From assembly GCF_043555975.1 (NCBI RefSeq), contig NZ_JBIGIA010000010.1, positions 1 to 64,000 of the forward strand: a stretch of DNA of 64,000 bases, written 5' to 3'. Position numbers and translations under genes: made by a program. Positions 7,885 through 16,511 of the stretch are shown here, in pieces; within the stretch, counting starts at the first letter, position 1; each line of letters starts with the position of its first letter. Origin of the DNA: Pelomonas nitida. Lineage in GTDB: Bacteria > Pseudomonadota > Gammaproteobacteria > Burkholderiales > Burkholderiaceae_C. Under the pieces are notes generated by a model that did not search any database, was not told where the DNA came from, and worked only from the letters and a program-made list of their open reading frames with translations.

Positions 7885-8759
7885 GGGGTATGGATGCTCG
7901 AAAGCTCAGGTTCGGATTCGAGCACGGCCCAGGCCTCTTCGGCCGTCTCGACGTAATGGAACAACTGCTCGTCGCCCGGGCTGATCATGCCGGTCTCCAG
8001 CAGCAGGTCGACGTTGATGACGCGCGTCCAGAAGTCGCGCCCGAACAGCAGGATGGGGCGGCGGCGGCTCTTGCCGGTCTGGATCAGCGTCAGCGTCTCG
8101 AAGAGTTCATCCAGCGTGCCGTAGCCGCCGGGGAAGCACACCAGCGCGATGGAGCGCATCAGGAAGTGCATCTTGCGCAGGCCGAAGTAGTGGAAGCGAA
8201 AGCACAGCTCCGGCGTGATGTAGGGGTTGGGGTACTGCTCGTGCGGCAGCACGATGTTCAGCCCCACGCTCTTGCCTCCCATCTCGTGGGCGCCGCGGTT
8301 GCCGGCCTCCATGATGCCGGGGCCGCCGCCGGTGGCGATGACCACGGGCCTTCCGCGCTCGGCACAGCCGGTGGTGACGATCTGCGCGAAGCGGCGTGCC
8401 TCCTCGTAGTAGCGGCTCATGGCCAGCTTGCTGCGCGCGATGCGCAGCTGGGCGGCGTCGCCGCTGGCTTCGGCCGCGGTGACGAGGGCCTGGGCGGCAT
8501 CGGCCGACAGGATGCGCGCGCTGCCGAAGATGACGATGGTGGACGTGACGCCCTGTTCGTTCAGCAGCAGTTCGGGCTTCATCAGCTCGAGCTGCATGCG
8601 CACCGAGCGCATGTCCTGGCGCAGCAGGAAGGCTTCGTCCTTGAATGCCAGCTCGTAGGCGCTGCCGGGTGCGTCGTAAGTGGGGTGGGGGGTGAGCGAT
8701 TCGCACTCGTCCCTGGCCGTCGGGAAGTTGCGGGTGGTGAGGTCGATGCGGCGGTTCAT
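7881..8759 (-). CDS. LOG / TIGR00730 family Rossmann-fold protein (putative nucleotide 5'-monophosphate phosphoribohydrolase)
   Basis: The 292-residue protein carries the family signatures ATGGGPGIMEAGNRGAHE (from about residue 142) and PGGYGTLDE (residues 210-218), which form the nucleotide-binding and catalytic site of LONELY GUY-type enzymes, often mis-annotated as lysine decarboxylases. Known family members remove ribose 5-phosphate from cytokinin nucleotides or from nucleoside monophosphates. The N-terminal extension of about 70 residues before the IVIFGSAR strand places it in the longer bacterial subgroup. It overlaps the arginase start by 4 bases, an operon arrangement with no obvious metabolic link. 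Confidence 0.8.
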   Translation of the reverse strand: MNRRIDLTTRNFPTARDECESLTPHPTYDAPGSAYELAFKDEAFLLRQDMRSVRMQLELMKPELLLNEQGVTSTIVIFGSARILSADAAQALVTAAEASGDAAQLRIARSKLAMSRYYEEARRFAQIVTTGCAERGRPVVIATGGGPGIMEAGNRGAHEMGGKSVGLNIVLPHEQYPNPYITPELCFRFHYFGLRKMHFLMRSIALVCFPGGYGTLDELFETLTLIQTGKSRRRPILLFGRDFWTRVINVDLLLETGMISPGDEQLFHYVETAEEAWAVLESEPELSSIHTP

Positions 8760-8792
8760 GGATGGACGGAGACGGACGGGCGTCGGGTGGCC

Positions 8793-9776
8793 CTAGAGAT
8801 TGACGAAACGGTTGCGTCCCTGCGCTTTCGCACGATACAGCGCTTCATCGGCCAGCTTCAGCAGCACATCGGCGGTGACGTCGTCACCGGGCTCGCAGGT
8901 CGTGAAGCCGCCCGACAGCGTGATGTGCGGCGCCGTGGCGGAGTCGGGGTGCGGCAGCGCCGCGCTGGCGAAGACCCGCGTGATGGCGTTGGCCAGCGTG
9001 CGCGCGCCGGCACGCGGCGTGTCGGGCAGCACGAGGGCGAACTCCTCGCCACCGTAGCGGGCCACGGAGTCCAGCGGCCGGCGCGCGAGCTGGCGCAGCA
9101 TGGCCGCCACCTGGCGCAGGCAGTCGTCGCCAGACTGGTGGCCCAGCGCGTCGTTGTAGCGCTTGAAGTGGTCGACGTCGCAGAGCATCACCGTCAGCGG
9201 CGTCTTGAGCCGCCGGCACAGCAGGATGGACTCCTGCAGCTGCTCGTTGAAGCCGCGGCGGTTCAGCAGCCCGGTCAGCGCGTCGTGCGCGGCCTGGCGT
9301 TGCAGCTCGACGTTGGCGCGCTGCAGCTCCTGCGACATCGCCTGCAGCTGGCGCTGCATGTTGCGCAGCCGTTGCATCGCGTGCAGCTTGGCTTCGAGCA
9401 CGACCGGGTGGACGGGCTTGGTGAGGTAGTCGTCGCCGCCGCAGGAGATGCCGTCCGCGACGCTGGTCGCCTCCGACATCGCGGACAGGAAGATCACCGG
9501 TGTCCACTCGCCGGAGAGGGCCTCGCGCTGGCGCACCTGCCGGGCCAGCCAGTAGCCGTCGTGCTCGGGCATGACGACGTCGCTCAGGATGAGGTCGGGC
9601 TGGTGACGGTCGAACAGCTCCAGCGCCCAGGCGGCGCCGGAGGCTTCGATGATCTGGTGGCCGAGGCGGTCCAGGTGGTAGGCCAGGCTGCCCCGGACGC
9701 TTTCGTCGTCGTCCACGACCAGGATGCGCAGCGGCGGGACGGGCAGCGTGGGCTGCACGAGCAGAGGATCGGTCAT
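8793..9776 (-). CDS. Response regulator with GGDEF output (diguanylate cyclase)
   Basis: The 327-residue protein has a receiver domain at about residues 15-135 (acidic pocket VDDDES, phospho-acceptor D66 in LILSDVVMP, conserved Lys in YLTKP), a short coiled linker rich in Gln and Leu, and a GGDEF domain whose signature reads YGGEEF, an active variant. RPLD lies exactly five residues before GGEEF and forms a product-inhibition I-site, so cyclic-di-GMP synthesis is probably feedback controlled. The layout matches a Rec-GGDEF protein of the WspR type. No sensor kinase is adjacent. Start 9776 (MTDPLLV) was chosen so that the receiver begins near residue 15; an in-frame ATG lies about 30 bases upstream. 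Confidence 0.85.
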   Translation of the reverse strand: MTDPLLVQPTLPVPPLRILVVDDDESVRGSLAYHLDRLGHQIIEASGAAWALELFDRHQPDLILSDVVMPEHDGYWLARQVRQREALSGEWTPVIFLSAMSEATSVADGISCGGDDYLTKPVHPVVLEAKLHAMQRLRNMQRQLQAMSQELQRANVELQRQAAHDALTGLLNRRGFNEQLQESILLCRRLKTPLTVMLCDVDHFKRYNDALGHQSGDDCLRQVAAMLRQLARRPLDSVARYGGEEFALVLPDTPRAGARTLANAITRVFASAALPHPDSATAPHITLSGGFTTCEPGDDVTADVLLKLADEALYRAKAQGRNRFVNL

Positions 9777-9802
9777 CGGCAGGGACGGTGGACGCCAGGG
9801 CA

Positions 9803-10561
9803 TCATGCGGGGTGGTGATGGCCGCATACGCTGCAGCCGGGGTCGCGCTGGAGGCCGATTTCGCTCCACTGCATGCGGCGGCCGTCCAGCATCAGCAGCC
9901 GGCCGGCGAGCGGCTCGCCGATGCCGGCCAGCAGCTTCAGCGCCTCGGCCGCCTGCAGGCTGCCGACGATGCCCACGAGCGGCGCGAACACGCCCATGGT
10001 CGAGCAAGCCACATCCTCGAAGCCGGATTCCGGTGGGAACAGGCAGGCATAACAGGGCTGCGTGCCGGTGCGGCTGTCGTAGACGCTGATCTGGCCGTCG
10101 AAGCCGATCGCCGCGCCCGACACCAGTGGCCGGGCGTGGCGCACACAGGCGGCGTTGACGAGGTGGCGCGTGGCGAAGTTGTCGGTGCAGTCGATGACGA
10201 CGTCTGCCAGCGGCACTTCGGCATCGAGCAGCGCGGCGTCGGCCTGTTGTGGCAGCGCACGCACGCGCACGGCGGGGTTCAGGGCGGCCATGCGGGCGGC
10301 GGCCGAGGCGACCTTGGGCTGGCCCAGGCTGGCCATGTCGTGGGCGATCTGGCGCTGCAGGTTGGTCAGCGACACGGTGTCGTGATCGAGCAGCGTGATG
10401 GTGCCCACGCCGGCCGACGCAAGGTACAGCGCCACCGGCGAGCCCAGCCCGCCCGCGCCGATCACCAGCGCCCGGCTGTCGAGCAGCCGCTGCTGGCCCT
10501 CGATGCCGATTTCGTCCAGCAGCAGGTGGCGGGAGTAGCGCAACAGGTCGTCGTCGGTCAT
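9803..10561 (-). CDS. moeB: Molybdopterin-synthase adenylyltransferase MoeB (ThiF/HesA family)
   Basis: The 252-residue E1-like enzyme adenylates the C-terminal glycine of a sulfur-carrier protein (MoaD or ThiS). It has the N-terminal RYSRHLLLDEIG motif, the ATP-binding loop GAGGLG (residues 35-40), NLQRQ, DCTDNFATR, and two CxxC zinc pairs (CYAC and CSVC near the end). The EDVACSTMGVFAP segment carries the cysteine conserved in MoeB and ThiF. MoeB and ThiF cannot be told apart with certainty here, as no moaD or thi gene is adjacent. The ATG at 10561 overlaps the stop of the upstream LysR gene (ATGA), suggesting coupled translation. Confidence 0.82.
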   Translation of the reverse strand: MTDDDLLRYSRHLLLDEIGIEGQQRLLDSRALVIGAGGLGSPVALYLASAGVGTITLLDHDTVSLTNLQRQIAHDMASLGQPKVASAAARMAALNPAVRVRALPQQADAALLDAEVPLADVVIDCTDNFATRHLVNAACVRHARPLVSGAAIGFDGQISVYDSRTGTQPCYACLFPPESGFEDVACSTMGVFAPLVGIVGSLQAAEALKLLAGIGEPLAGRLLMLDGRRMQWSEIGLQRDPGCSVCGHHHPA

Positions 10562-11478
10562 GGCGTCAGCATATCGGGCCACAGCGGTGCCGCCATGCTG
10601 CGGCGCATGGCTTCGATGAAGTAGCGCAGCCGCGCGGGCGGCGCCGGCGGGTTGGGGTAGAGCAGGCGCACCGGCAGCGCCTCGCCGCGCCAGCGCGGCA
10701 GCAGGTGCACCAGGCGGCCCTGGGCGATGTCGTCGCGCACGGCCCAGCCCGACAGCAGCGCCGCCCCCAGGCCCAGCCGGGCCGCCTCGCGCGTTGCGTA
10801 GAGGCTGTCGGTCGCGAAGACGGGGCGGATGGGGATGCGCGTGGCCTCGCCGTCGTCGCGGTGCAGGCGCAGCTCCTGGCGGTAGAAGGTCGCAATCGCC
10901 AGCCAGGGCAGCGCGGCGAGGTCATCGGGCGTTCTCACGCGGCGCCCGCGCAGCAGTGACGGTGCGGCCACCAGCACGCGGGGCACGCTGGCCAGCGGAA
11001 TGGCCACGACGGCGCCCTCGGGCCGGCCGCCGACGCGGATGGCGCAGTCCAGCCCCTGCTCGACGAAGTTGGGCGACGCGTCGTTCAGCAGCCATTCCAC
11101 GCGCAGGGCCGGTGCGGCCTGCAGCGCCTGCACGAGCGGCTCGATCAGATGCTCCTGGCCGAAGGCATGCGGCACCTGCACGCGCAGCAGGCCCTCCGGC
11201 AGGCCGGGTTCCGCACGCAGCGTTTCCTCGAAGCCCTCCCACTCGGCGGCCAGCGCCTTGGCGCGCTCGTAGGCGCGCTGGCCGGTGTCGGTCAGGCGCA
11301 GCGCATGGGTGGAGCGCTGCACGAGGGGCTGGCCCAGCTGGCGCTCCAGCGATTGCAGCCGGCGGCTGACGGTGGGCTGCGTGGTGCCCAGCTGCCGGGC
11401 CGCGGCCGACAGGCTGCCCGCCTCGACGATGCGAATGAAGGTCTGCATCAGCTGCAGCCGGTCGGCGGTCTTGCTCAT
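10558..11478 (-). CDS. LysR-family transcriptional regulator
   Basis: The 306-residue protein has the LysR winged helix-turn-helix at residues about 8-65 (SLSAAARQLGTTQPTVSRRLQSLE) and a periplasmic-binding-like effector domain starting near residue 95. It is divergent from an MFS transporter gene 72 bases away, the classical arrangement in which a LysR protein controls its neighbour and itself; the inducer is unknown. Its 3' end overlaps the moeB start. An in-frame opening extends more than 1 kb upstream but crosses the divergent transporter gene, so the ATG at 11478 (MSKTADRLQLMQ) is the credible start. Confidence 0.85.
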   Translation of the reverse strand: MSKTADRLQLMQTFIRIVEAGSLSAAARQLGTTQPTVSRRLQSLERQLGQPLVQRSTHALRLTDTGQRAYERAKALAAEWEGFEETLRAEPGLPEGLLRVQVPHAFGQEHLIEPLVQALQAAPALRVEWLLNDASPNFVEQGLDCAIRVGGRPEGAVVAIPLASVPRVLVAAPSLLRGRRVRTPDDLAALPWLAIATFYRQELRLHRDDGEATRIPIRPVFATDSLYATREAARLGLGAALLSGWAVRDDIAQGRLVHLLPRWRGEALPVRLLYPNPPAPPARLRYFIEAMRRSMAAPLWPDMLTP

Positions 11479-11550
11479 GCGTGCAGCGTATGACAGTCCT
11501 GCGTGCTCTGCGTCTAGCGGGGTATTGGGCCCTTCGTCACACTGCCGCCC

Positions 11551-12744
11551 ATGCAATCGACCCCCGCTCCCTCCGCCGCGCTGGCGCCCTCGCTCAGTCC
11601 CTCCCTCAGCCCCGCGCTGACCCTGCTGCTGGCCACGGCCACCGGCCTGGCCGTCGCATCCATCTACTACGTGCAGCCGCTGCTGGGCTTGCTGGCCTCG
11701 GAGTTCGGCGTGGGCAGTGCCACGGTGGGCCTGCTGCCCACGCTGACCCAACTCGGCTACGGTGCCGCCATCCTGCTGCTGTCGCCGCTGGGCGACCGCT
11801 TCGATCGCCGGCGCATCATCGTCACCAAGGCGGCCGCCCTGGTGGCTGCCTTGCTGTTCGCGGCCGCAGCGCCGGGCTTCGCGGCGCTGTGCGCTGCGAG
11901 CGTGGCCATCGGCCTGGCCGGCACGCTGGCCCAGGATCTCGTGCCCGCCGCGGCCACACTGGCCCCCGAGGCCCAGCGCGGCAAGCGGGTCGGGCAAGTC
12001 ATGACGGGGCTGCTGCTGGGCATCCTGCTGTCGCGCGTGGCGTCCGGGGCCGTGGCGGCCGTGGCGGGCTGGCGCTGGGTGTATGGCGCCGCTGCCGTGG
12101 CCGTGGCGGCGCTGATCCCCTTGCTGTGGCGTGGCCTGCCGCGCTTCGTGCCGGCGACGCAGGCGGGCTATGGCTCGTTGCTGGCGTCCATGGGCGCGCT
12201 GTGGATGCGCCATGCGGCGCTGCGCCGTGCGGCGCTGGCGCAGGGGCTGTTGAGCGTGGCGTTCAGCGCGTTCTGGTCGACGCTGGCGCTGGTGCTGGCG
12301 GGGCCCGATTTCGGGCAGGGCAGCGCGGTGGCCGGCGCCTTCGGGCTGGCCGGTGCGGCGGGCGCGCTGGCGGCGCCGCTGGCCGGCGGCATCGCTGACC
12401 GGCGCGGGCCGCAGGCCGTCATCCGCATCGGCGCGCTGCTGGTGTTGGTGGCCTTCTGTGTCGAGGCGCTGGCGCCCGCATCGCTGTGGCTGCTCGTCGC
12501 GGTGGCCGTCGTGTTCGACCTCGGCGTGCAGGCTGCGCTGGTCTCGCACCAGAGCGTGATCTACGCGCTCGACGCGGCCTCGCGCAGCCGGCTGAACGCG
12601 GTGCTGGTCAGCGCCATGTTTGCGGGCATGGCCAGCGGGGCGGCGTTGGGTTCCGTGCTGCTGGCGCATCTGGGTTGGCGGGCGGTGCCGGTGCTGGGCG
12701 CGGTGGCTGCTTTGGGTGCCTTGGCGTTTACTCGTCGCCGGTGA
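11551..12744 (+). CDS. MFS transporter
   Basis: The 397-residue membrane protein has about 12 hydrophobic segments, with the MFS motif A between segments 2 and 3 read as SPLGDRFDRRR and a related GGIADRRGPQ after the central loop. The YYVQPLLGLLASEFGV start resembles drug and metabolite exporters of the DHA1/YnfM group. It most likely exports a small compound by proton antiport. It is divergently transcribed from the LysR gene and probably regulated by it. The substrate cannot be deduced. Its 3' end faces ctpA across a long palindromic intergenic region. Confidence 0.8.
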   Translation: MQSTPAPSAALAPSLSPSLSPALTLLLATATGLAVASIYYVQPLLGLLASEFGVGSATVGLLPTLTQLGYGAAILLLSPLGDRFDRRRIIVTKAAALVAALLFAAAAPGFAALCAASVAIGLAGTLAQDLVPAAATLAPEAQRGKRVGQVMTGLLLGILLSRVASGAVAAVAGWRWVYGAAAVAVAALIPLLWRGLPRFVPATQAGYGSLLASMGALWMRHAALRRAALAQGLLSVAFSAFWSTLALVLAGPDFGQGSAVAGAFGLAGAAGALAAPLAGGIADRRGPQAVIRIGALLVLVAFCVEALAPASLWLLVAVAVVFDLGVQAALVSHQSVIYALDAASRSRLNAVLVSAMFAGMASGAALGSVLLAHLGWRAVPVLGAVAALGALAFTRRR

Positions 12745-12795
12745 ATTGCTTCGGGTTGCTTGGGTTAGGAGCCTTTGTGACTCGATGCCGAGCTG

Positions 12796-13310
12796 CCGGG
12801 AGTCCGCCCCGGCGGGCGGGTAACTTTCTTCTGCGGCGCCAGAAGAAAGTCACCAAAGAAGAGGCGCCAACGCAATCCGCACTCGAGCGAGACAACGCGC
12901 TCGCGACGCTCGAACTGGGAAGCGCCCCGACGCGAACCGCTGCGCTCTCGCCCACCACTTGTCCAGCGCGGCAAGGCTCGGACCAGCACCCCGCTTAACG
13001 CGCGGCTGCACGCCGACGCTAGGCAGCCGAAATACCGAACAGCCGCGCCGCCGGCGGCGCTGCATGGGGCTGTTTTGATGAGCACGGCGTGCAGCCGCGC
13101 GTCGGACGGACAGGTGCGGCGACGGGGCGGACTCGTGAAAAGTCAGACGCGAGAGCGCAGCGGGTCGCTTCTGGGCGCCATCTGGCAGGCTGTTTTCGGG
13201 CGCCGCTGCGGCGCGGTGCCGCGATGGTATGCAGTTCAGCGCCTCTTCTTTGGTGACTTTCTTCTGGCAAGACAGAAGAAAGTCACCCCGCCGCCGGGCG
13301 GGACTCCCGG
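12796..13310. repeat. 515-bp imperfect palindrome built from two inverted repeat copies
   Basis: The outer 72 bases (12796-12867) match the reverse complement of 13239-13310 at most positions. Further matching blocks lie symmetrically inside: CCGCTGCGCTCTCG (12937-12950) against 13150-13163, and GCGCGGCTGCACGCCG (13000-13015) against 13085-13100, all centred near 13050. Each outer arm also holds its own hairpin, ACTTTCTTCTG with CAGAAGAAAGT. I see two diverged, head-to-head copies of a dispersed intergenic element. Several short open frames cross it, but none has a credible start or family. It fills most of the 670-base gap between the convergent MFS and ctpA genes. Confidence 0.85.
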
Positions 13311-13359
13311 CAACACGGCACCGAGTAGAAAGGCTCCTCGCAAAAGCAACGACCAAAGA

Positions 13360-13392
13360 AAACGGGCCTCACGCAGAGGCCCGTTTCAAACT
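13360..13392 (-). terminator. Rho-independent terminator of ctpA
   Basis: AAACGGGCCTC (13360-13370) and GAGGCCCGTTT (13376-13386) form a perfect 11-bp stem with a 5-base loop. On the minus strand the stem is followed by TTTTCTTT, the orientation expected for ctpA, whose stop is 29 bases upstream. On the plus strand the tail is weaker (TTTCAAA), but it may also stop stray transcripts. Confidence 0.85.
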
Positions 13393-13414
13393 CGGTGTGC
13401 TCAGAGCTTCAGAC

Positions 13415-14851
13415 TTACTCGGCCCTCTTCGCCTCGGCCTTGCGTTCCAGCGCGGCCTTGGAGGCGATGACGGGCTGGCCCTTGAGCTTGTTCAGCGCCT
13501 GCACCAGCGGGAAGTCTTCGGCGGAGCCGAATTCCGGCAGCGGCTTGGGTGGCTCGGCGCGCTTGGCGTACTCGGCTTCCAGCTTGGCGCGAGCCTCCTC
13601 GCGGGCCTTCTGACGGGCTTCGGTGTCGCCCTCGGGGCCGTTGTTCAGGTGCTTCTCGAGATCGGCCTCGCGGGTGCGCAGCGCGGCGAACACATTGCCC
13701 TCGGCGGTTTCGTCCACGGCCACGTCGGGCACGATGCCCTTGGCCTGGATGGAGCGCCCGCTGGGCGTGTAGTAGCGCGCCGTCGTGATCTTGATGGCGG
13801 TTTCCGGGCCGAGTTGCCGCACCGTCTGCACCGAGCCCTTGCCGAAGGTCTGGGAGCCCATGATGGTGGCGCGGTGGTGATCCTGCAGCGCACCGGCGAC
13901 GATCTCGCTGGCGCTGGCCGAGCCTTCGTTGACCAGCACCACCAGCGGCACGCTCTTCAGCGCGGCCGGCAGCTTCCTGAGCGGATCGTCACCGCCACGG
14001 CGGCGGTAGTCGTCCGGCGTGGCCTTGTAGCTGGCCTTGGACTCGGGAATCTGGCCGTTGGTCGACACGACCTCGACGTCCTTGGGCAAGAAGGCGGCGG
14101 AGATGGCCACCGCGCCGTCCAGCAGGCCGCCCGGGTCGTTGCGCAGGTCCAGCACGAGGCCCTTGAGGTGGGGCTCCTGCTTGTAGATCTCTTCGAGCTT
14201 CTTCGCGAAGTCGTCGACCGTGCGGTCCTGGAACTGGCTCACGCGCAGCCAGGCGTAGCCGGGCTCGACGACCTTGGCGCGCACGCTCTGCACCTTGATC
14301 TCTTCGCGGGTGATCGTGACCGGGAAGCTGCGGTTCTCGGACTTGCGGTAGATCGTCAGCGACACCTTGGTGGCCGGTTCGCCGCGCATCTTCTTGACGG
14401 CCTGGTCGATGGACAGGCCGCGCACGGCGGTGTCGTCGATCTTGCTGATCAGGTCGCCGCTCTTCAGGCCGGCGCGGAAGGCGGGCGAGCCTTCGATGGG
14501 CGAGACGATCTTGACCAGACCGTCTTCCATGCCGATCTCGATGCCGACGCCGACGAATTTGCCGGAGGTGCCTTCGCGGAATTCCTTGAAGCTCTTCTTG
14601 TCGAAGAACTGCGAATGCGGGTCGAGCCCGGACACCATGCCGCCGATGGCGTCATTGATGAGTTTCTTCTCGTCGACCGGCTCGACATATTCGGCCTTGA
14701 CGAGGCCGAATACCGCAGCGAGTTGCTGCATCTCGTCCAGCGGCAACGGGGACAGGCTGCTGCGGGCGTTGGCCTGCAGCTGCATCGTCGTCAGGGCACC
14801 TGCGACGGCACCGAGGGCAACCCAACCGGCGACTTTCAATTTGGAGCTCAT
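13415..14851 (-). CDS. ctpA: Carboxyl-terminal processing peptidase, S41 family
   Basis: The 478-residue periplasmic protease has an N-terminal signal or anchor (residues 5-28), a PDZ domain at about 95-180 and a tail-specific protease core. The catalytic dyad is seen as GSASASE (S313) and FGKGS (K338), 25 residues apart as in E. coli Prc. The last 80 residues are charged and rich in Ala, Glu and Lys, likely coiled. It trims or degrades cell-envelope proteins, in other bacteria often murein hydrolases. The start at 14851 is supported by AGAGGA about 9 bases upstream; longer in-frame starts would lie outside the signal sequence. Confidence 0.9.
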   Translation of the reverse strand: MSSKLKVAGWVALGAVAGALTTMQLQANARSSLSPLPLDEMQQLAAVFGLVKAEYVEPVDEKKLINDAIGGMVSGLDPHSQFFDKKSFKEFREGTSGKFVGVGIEIGMEDGLVKIVSPIEGSPAFRAGLKSGDLISKIDDTAVRGLSIDQAVKKMRGEPATKVSLTIYRKSENRSFPVTITREEIKVQSVRAKVVEPGYAWLRVSQFQDRTVDDFAKKLEEIYKQEPHLKGLVLDLRNDPGGLLDGAVAISAAFLPKDVEVVSTNGQIPESKASYKATPDDYRRRGGDDPLRKLPAALKSVPLVVLVNEGSASASEIVAGALQDHHRATIMGSQTFGKGSVQTVRQLGPETAIKITTARYYTPSGRSIQAKGIVPDVAVDETAEGNVFAALRTREADLEKHLNNGPEGDTEARQKAREEARAKLEAEYAKRAEPPKPLPEFGSAEDFPLVQALNKLKGQPVIASKAALERKAEAKRAE

Positions 14852-15028
14852 GAGGCCGAGTCCTCTATCAACGTGATCCTGCAAATACGTCTTGACAGGT
14901 AAAGCTAGTGTAGCGAGGGGGTTTGTACCCCAAGGGCGATTTACCCCGCAGAAACCCTTCAAATTGAAGTCGCAGTGATGAATTGCGCGAGCGTTACGGC
15001 TGGGCGGCAATGTTGGTGGCGGTTCGTT

Positions 15029-16417
15029 TCAGCAGCGCAGCTTCTGCCCGGCCAGCACGCAGGTGGCCTGCGGCTGCCCCAGCGTGTCGAAGGCGTGCAT
15101 CAGCCAGCCCTGGGGCGTTGCGGTCAGCAGCGCGAAGCCGAAGTCGGTATGGGTCTGGAAGGTCTCCAGCCGGGCGCCGGGCTGGGGTTCGGCGCGCAGC
15201 GCCGCGATGGCGTCGATTCGCCCGGAGGCGGCCGAGCCGCCGTTGCCGATGACGAAGCTGGCCGGCTGGTTGGTGGCAAAGCCCAGCGCCTCGTGGATGT
15301 GCAGGTGGCCGTGGACGGTGGCGATCACGCCGGGCGGCAGCAGCCGCGCGCCGAAGGCGTCCTGCAGCAAGGGCGTCAGGCCCGAGTGCGCCGGGCCGGG
15401 CTTGCCGCTGGCGCTGGGGCTGAAGGCCAGGCTCGGATGGTGGCTCACGAAGAGGCTCTGTGCGCTGTGGCCGGCCAGCGTGGCGACGGTGTCGAGCTGG
15501 CCGCGCCAGCGGATCCAGGCGGGGGAGCCGGTCGCTGGCGTGGTGCTGCCGATCTCCGAGGAGTCGAACACGATGAGCTGGCTGCGCGGCGACAGCGGCA
15601 CCGCGAAGGGTTCGGTGAAGTCGCTGTCGTTGACACCGTCCTGCTCGGCCCGGCAGTCGCGCGCCGGCCCGGTGGCCGGGTCGAGGTAGCGCAGCCAGCC
15701 TTGGCCGGCGCGCGCGCAGCCTTCGTGGTTGCCGCGCACGAACACCCAGGGGGCGGCGGCCAGCAGCGCGCGCGCAGGCTGAAAGAAGTCGGCCTGCCAG
15801 GCGTCGTCGCCGTAGCCCCAGGGGCTGTTGGCGCAGGCGACGTGGGCCTGGCCGGCGGGCGTGTCGGGGCAGGGGCTTTCGCGGTAGTGGTAGTCGCCGA
15901 CGTGGATGACCAGATCGGGCTTGTGCGCCAGCGCGCGGGCCAGCACGCGCGGGAAGGGCCAGCCGGCGGGGTCGTTGCAGGCCTGGAAGTCCTGCGCCGA
16001 TGCCTTGAGCCGGCAGCCGGTGTCGCCCATGACGACGATGCGGCGGATCTCAGGTGCCGGCGCATTCAGCGTGATGGCGCCGACCTGCAGGCTCGCGGCC
16101 GTGTCCGGCCAGGGGGCTTCGCAGGCGCGCAGCACGAAGTGGGTGGGCTTGCGCTCGGGCTGCGCATTGCCGGCCGGCGCGGGCTCCTCGCCTGGCACGG
16201 CGCGCTCCAGCATCGCCGCCTCGCCGCCGCTCCAGCGCATGGCTGGGCAGCTGCCGCCCACCAGTGCCCGCACGACCCAGCCGGGACCGGCGACGGCCTG
16301 GACCCAGGCCTGCTGCACGCCCGTCGGCGGCGGCGCCGGCGGCGTTGCTGGCCGGATGGCGCAGCCCGTGACCGCCAGCAGGGCGGCGAGGCCGAGAAAA
16401 CGCGCGTGATGAATCAT
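15029..16417 (-). CDS. Metallophosphoesterase lipoprotein
   Basis: The 462-residue protein begins with a lipoprotein signal whose lipobox is LAVTGC (C19), then a Pro-rich linker and a metallophosphoesterase domain. The motifs read VMGDTGC, VGDYHYRESPC, RGNHE, SHHP and VHGHLHIHEA, which supply a two-metal site. The cysteines around the motifs (GCR, SPC, EGC) suggest disulfides, fitting a periplasmic or outer-membrane location. It probably removes phosphate from extracytoplasmic esters; the substrate is unknown. A 95-base gap separates it from the divergent pectate lyase gene. Confidence 0.78.
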   Translation of the reverse strand: MIHHARFLGLAALLAVTGCAIRPATPPAPPPTGVQQAWVQAVAGPGWVVRALVGGSCPAMRWSGGEAAMLERAVPGEEPAPAGNAQPERKPTHFVLRACEAPWPDTAASLQVGAITLNAPAPEIRRIVVMGDTGCRLKASAQDFQACNDPAGWPFPRVLARALAHKPDLVIHVGDYHYRESPCPDTPAGQAHVACANSPWGYGDDAWQADFFQPARALLAAAPWVFVRGNHEGCARAGQGWLRYLDPATGPARDCRAEQDGVNDSDFTEPFAVPLSPRSQLIVFDSSEIGSTTPATGSPAWIRWRGQLDTVATLAGHSAQSLFVSHHPSLAFSPSASGKPGPAHSGLTPLLQDAFGARLLPPGVIATVHGHLHIHEALGFATNQPASFVIGNGGSAASGRIDAIAALRAEPQPGARLETFQTHTDFGFALLTATPQGWLMHAFDTLGQPQATCVLAGQKLRC

Positions 16418-16511
16418 GTGTCGATCAACTGTGTGAGCGCCGCCAGATTAGCGCGCTCTGGCCCGCGTCGAGCCGGTAGATTGCCGGCCACCGTCAACTT
16501 CACCGTGCGCC

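Noticed and set aside
12850..13356. Several 60-170 codon open frames in the palindromic region
   Set aside because: They arise symmetrically from the two repeat copies, lack ribosome sites and match no family.
14880..14910. TTGACA box upstream of ctpA as a plus-strand promoter
   Set aside because: It points away from ctpA and has no -10 element at suitable spacing.
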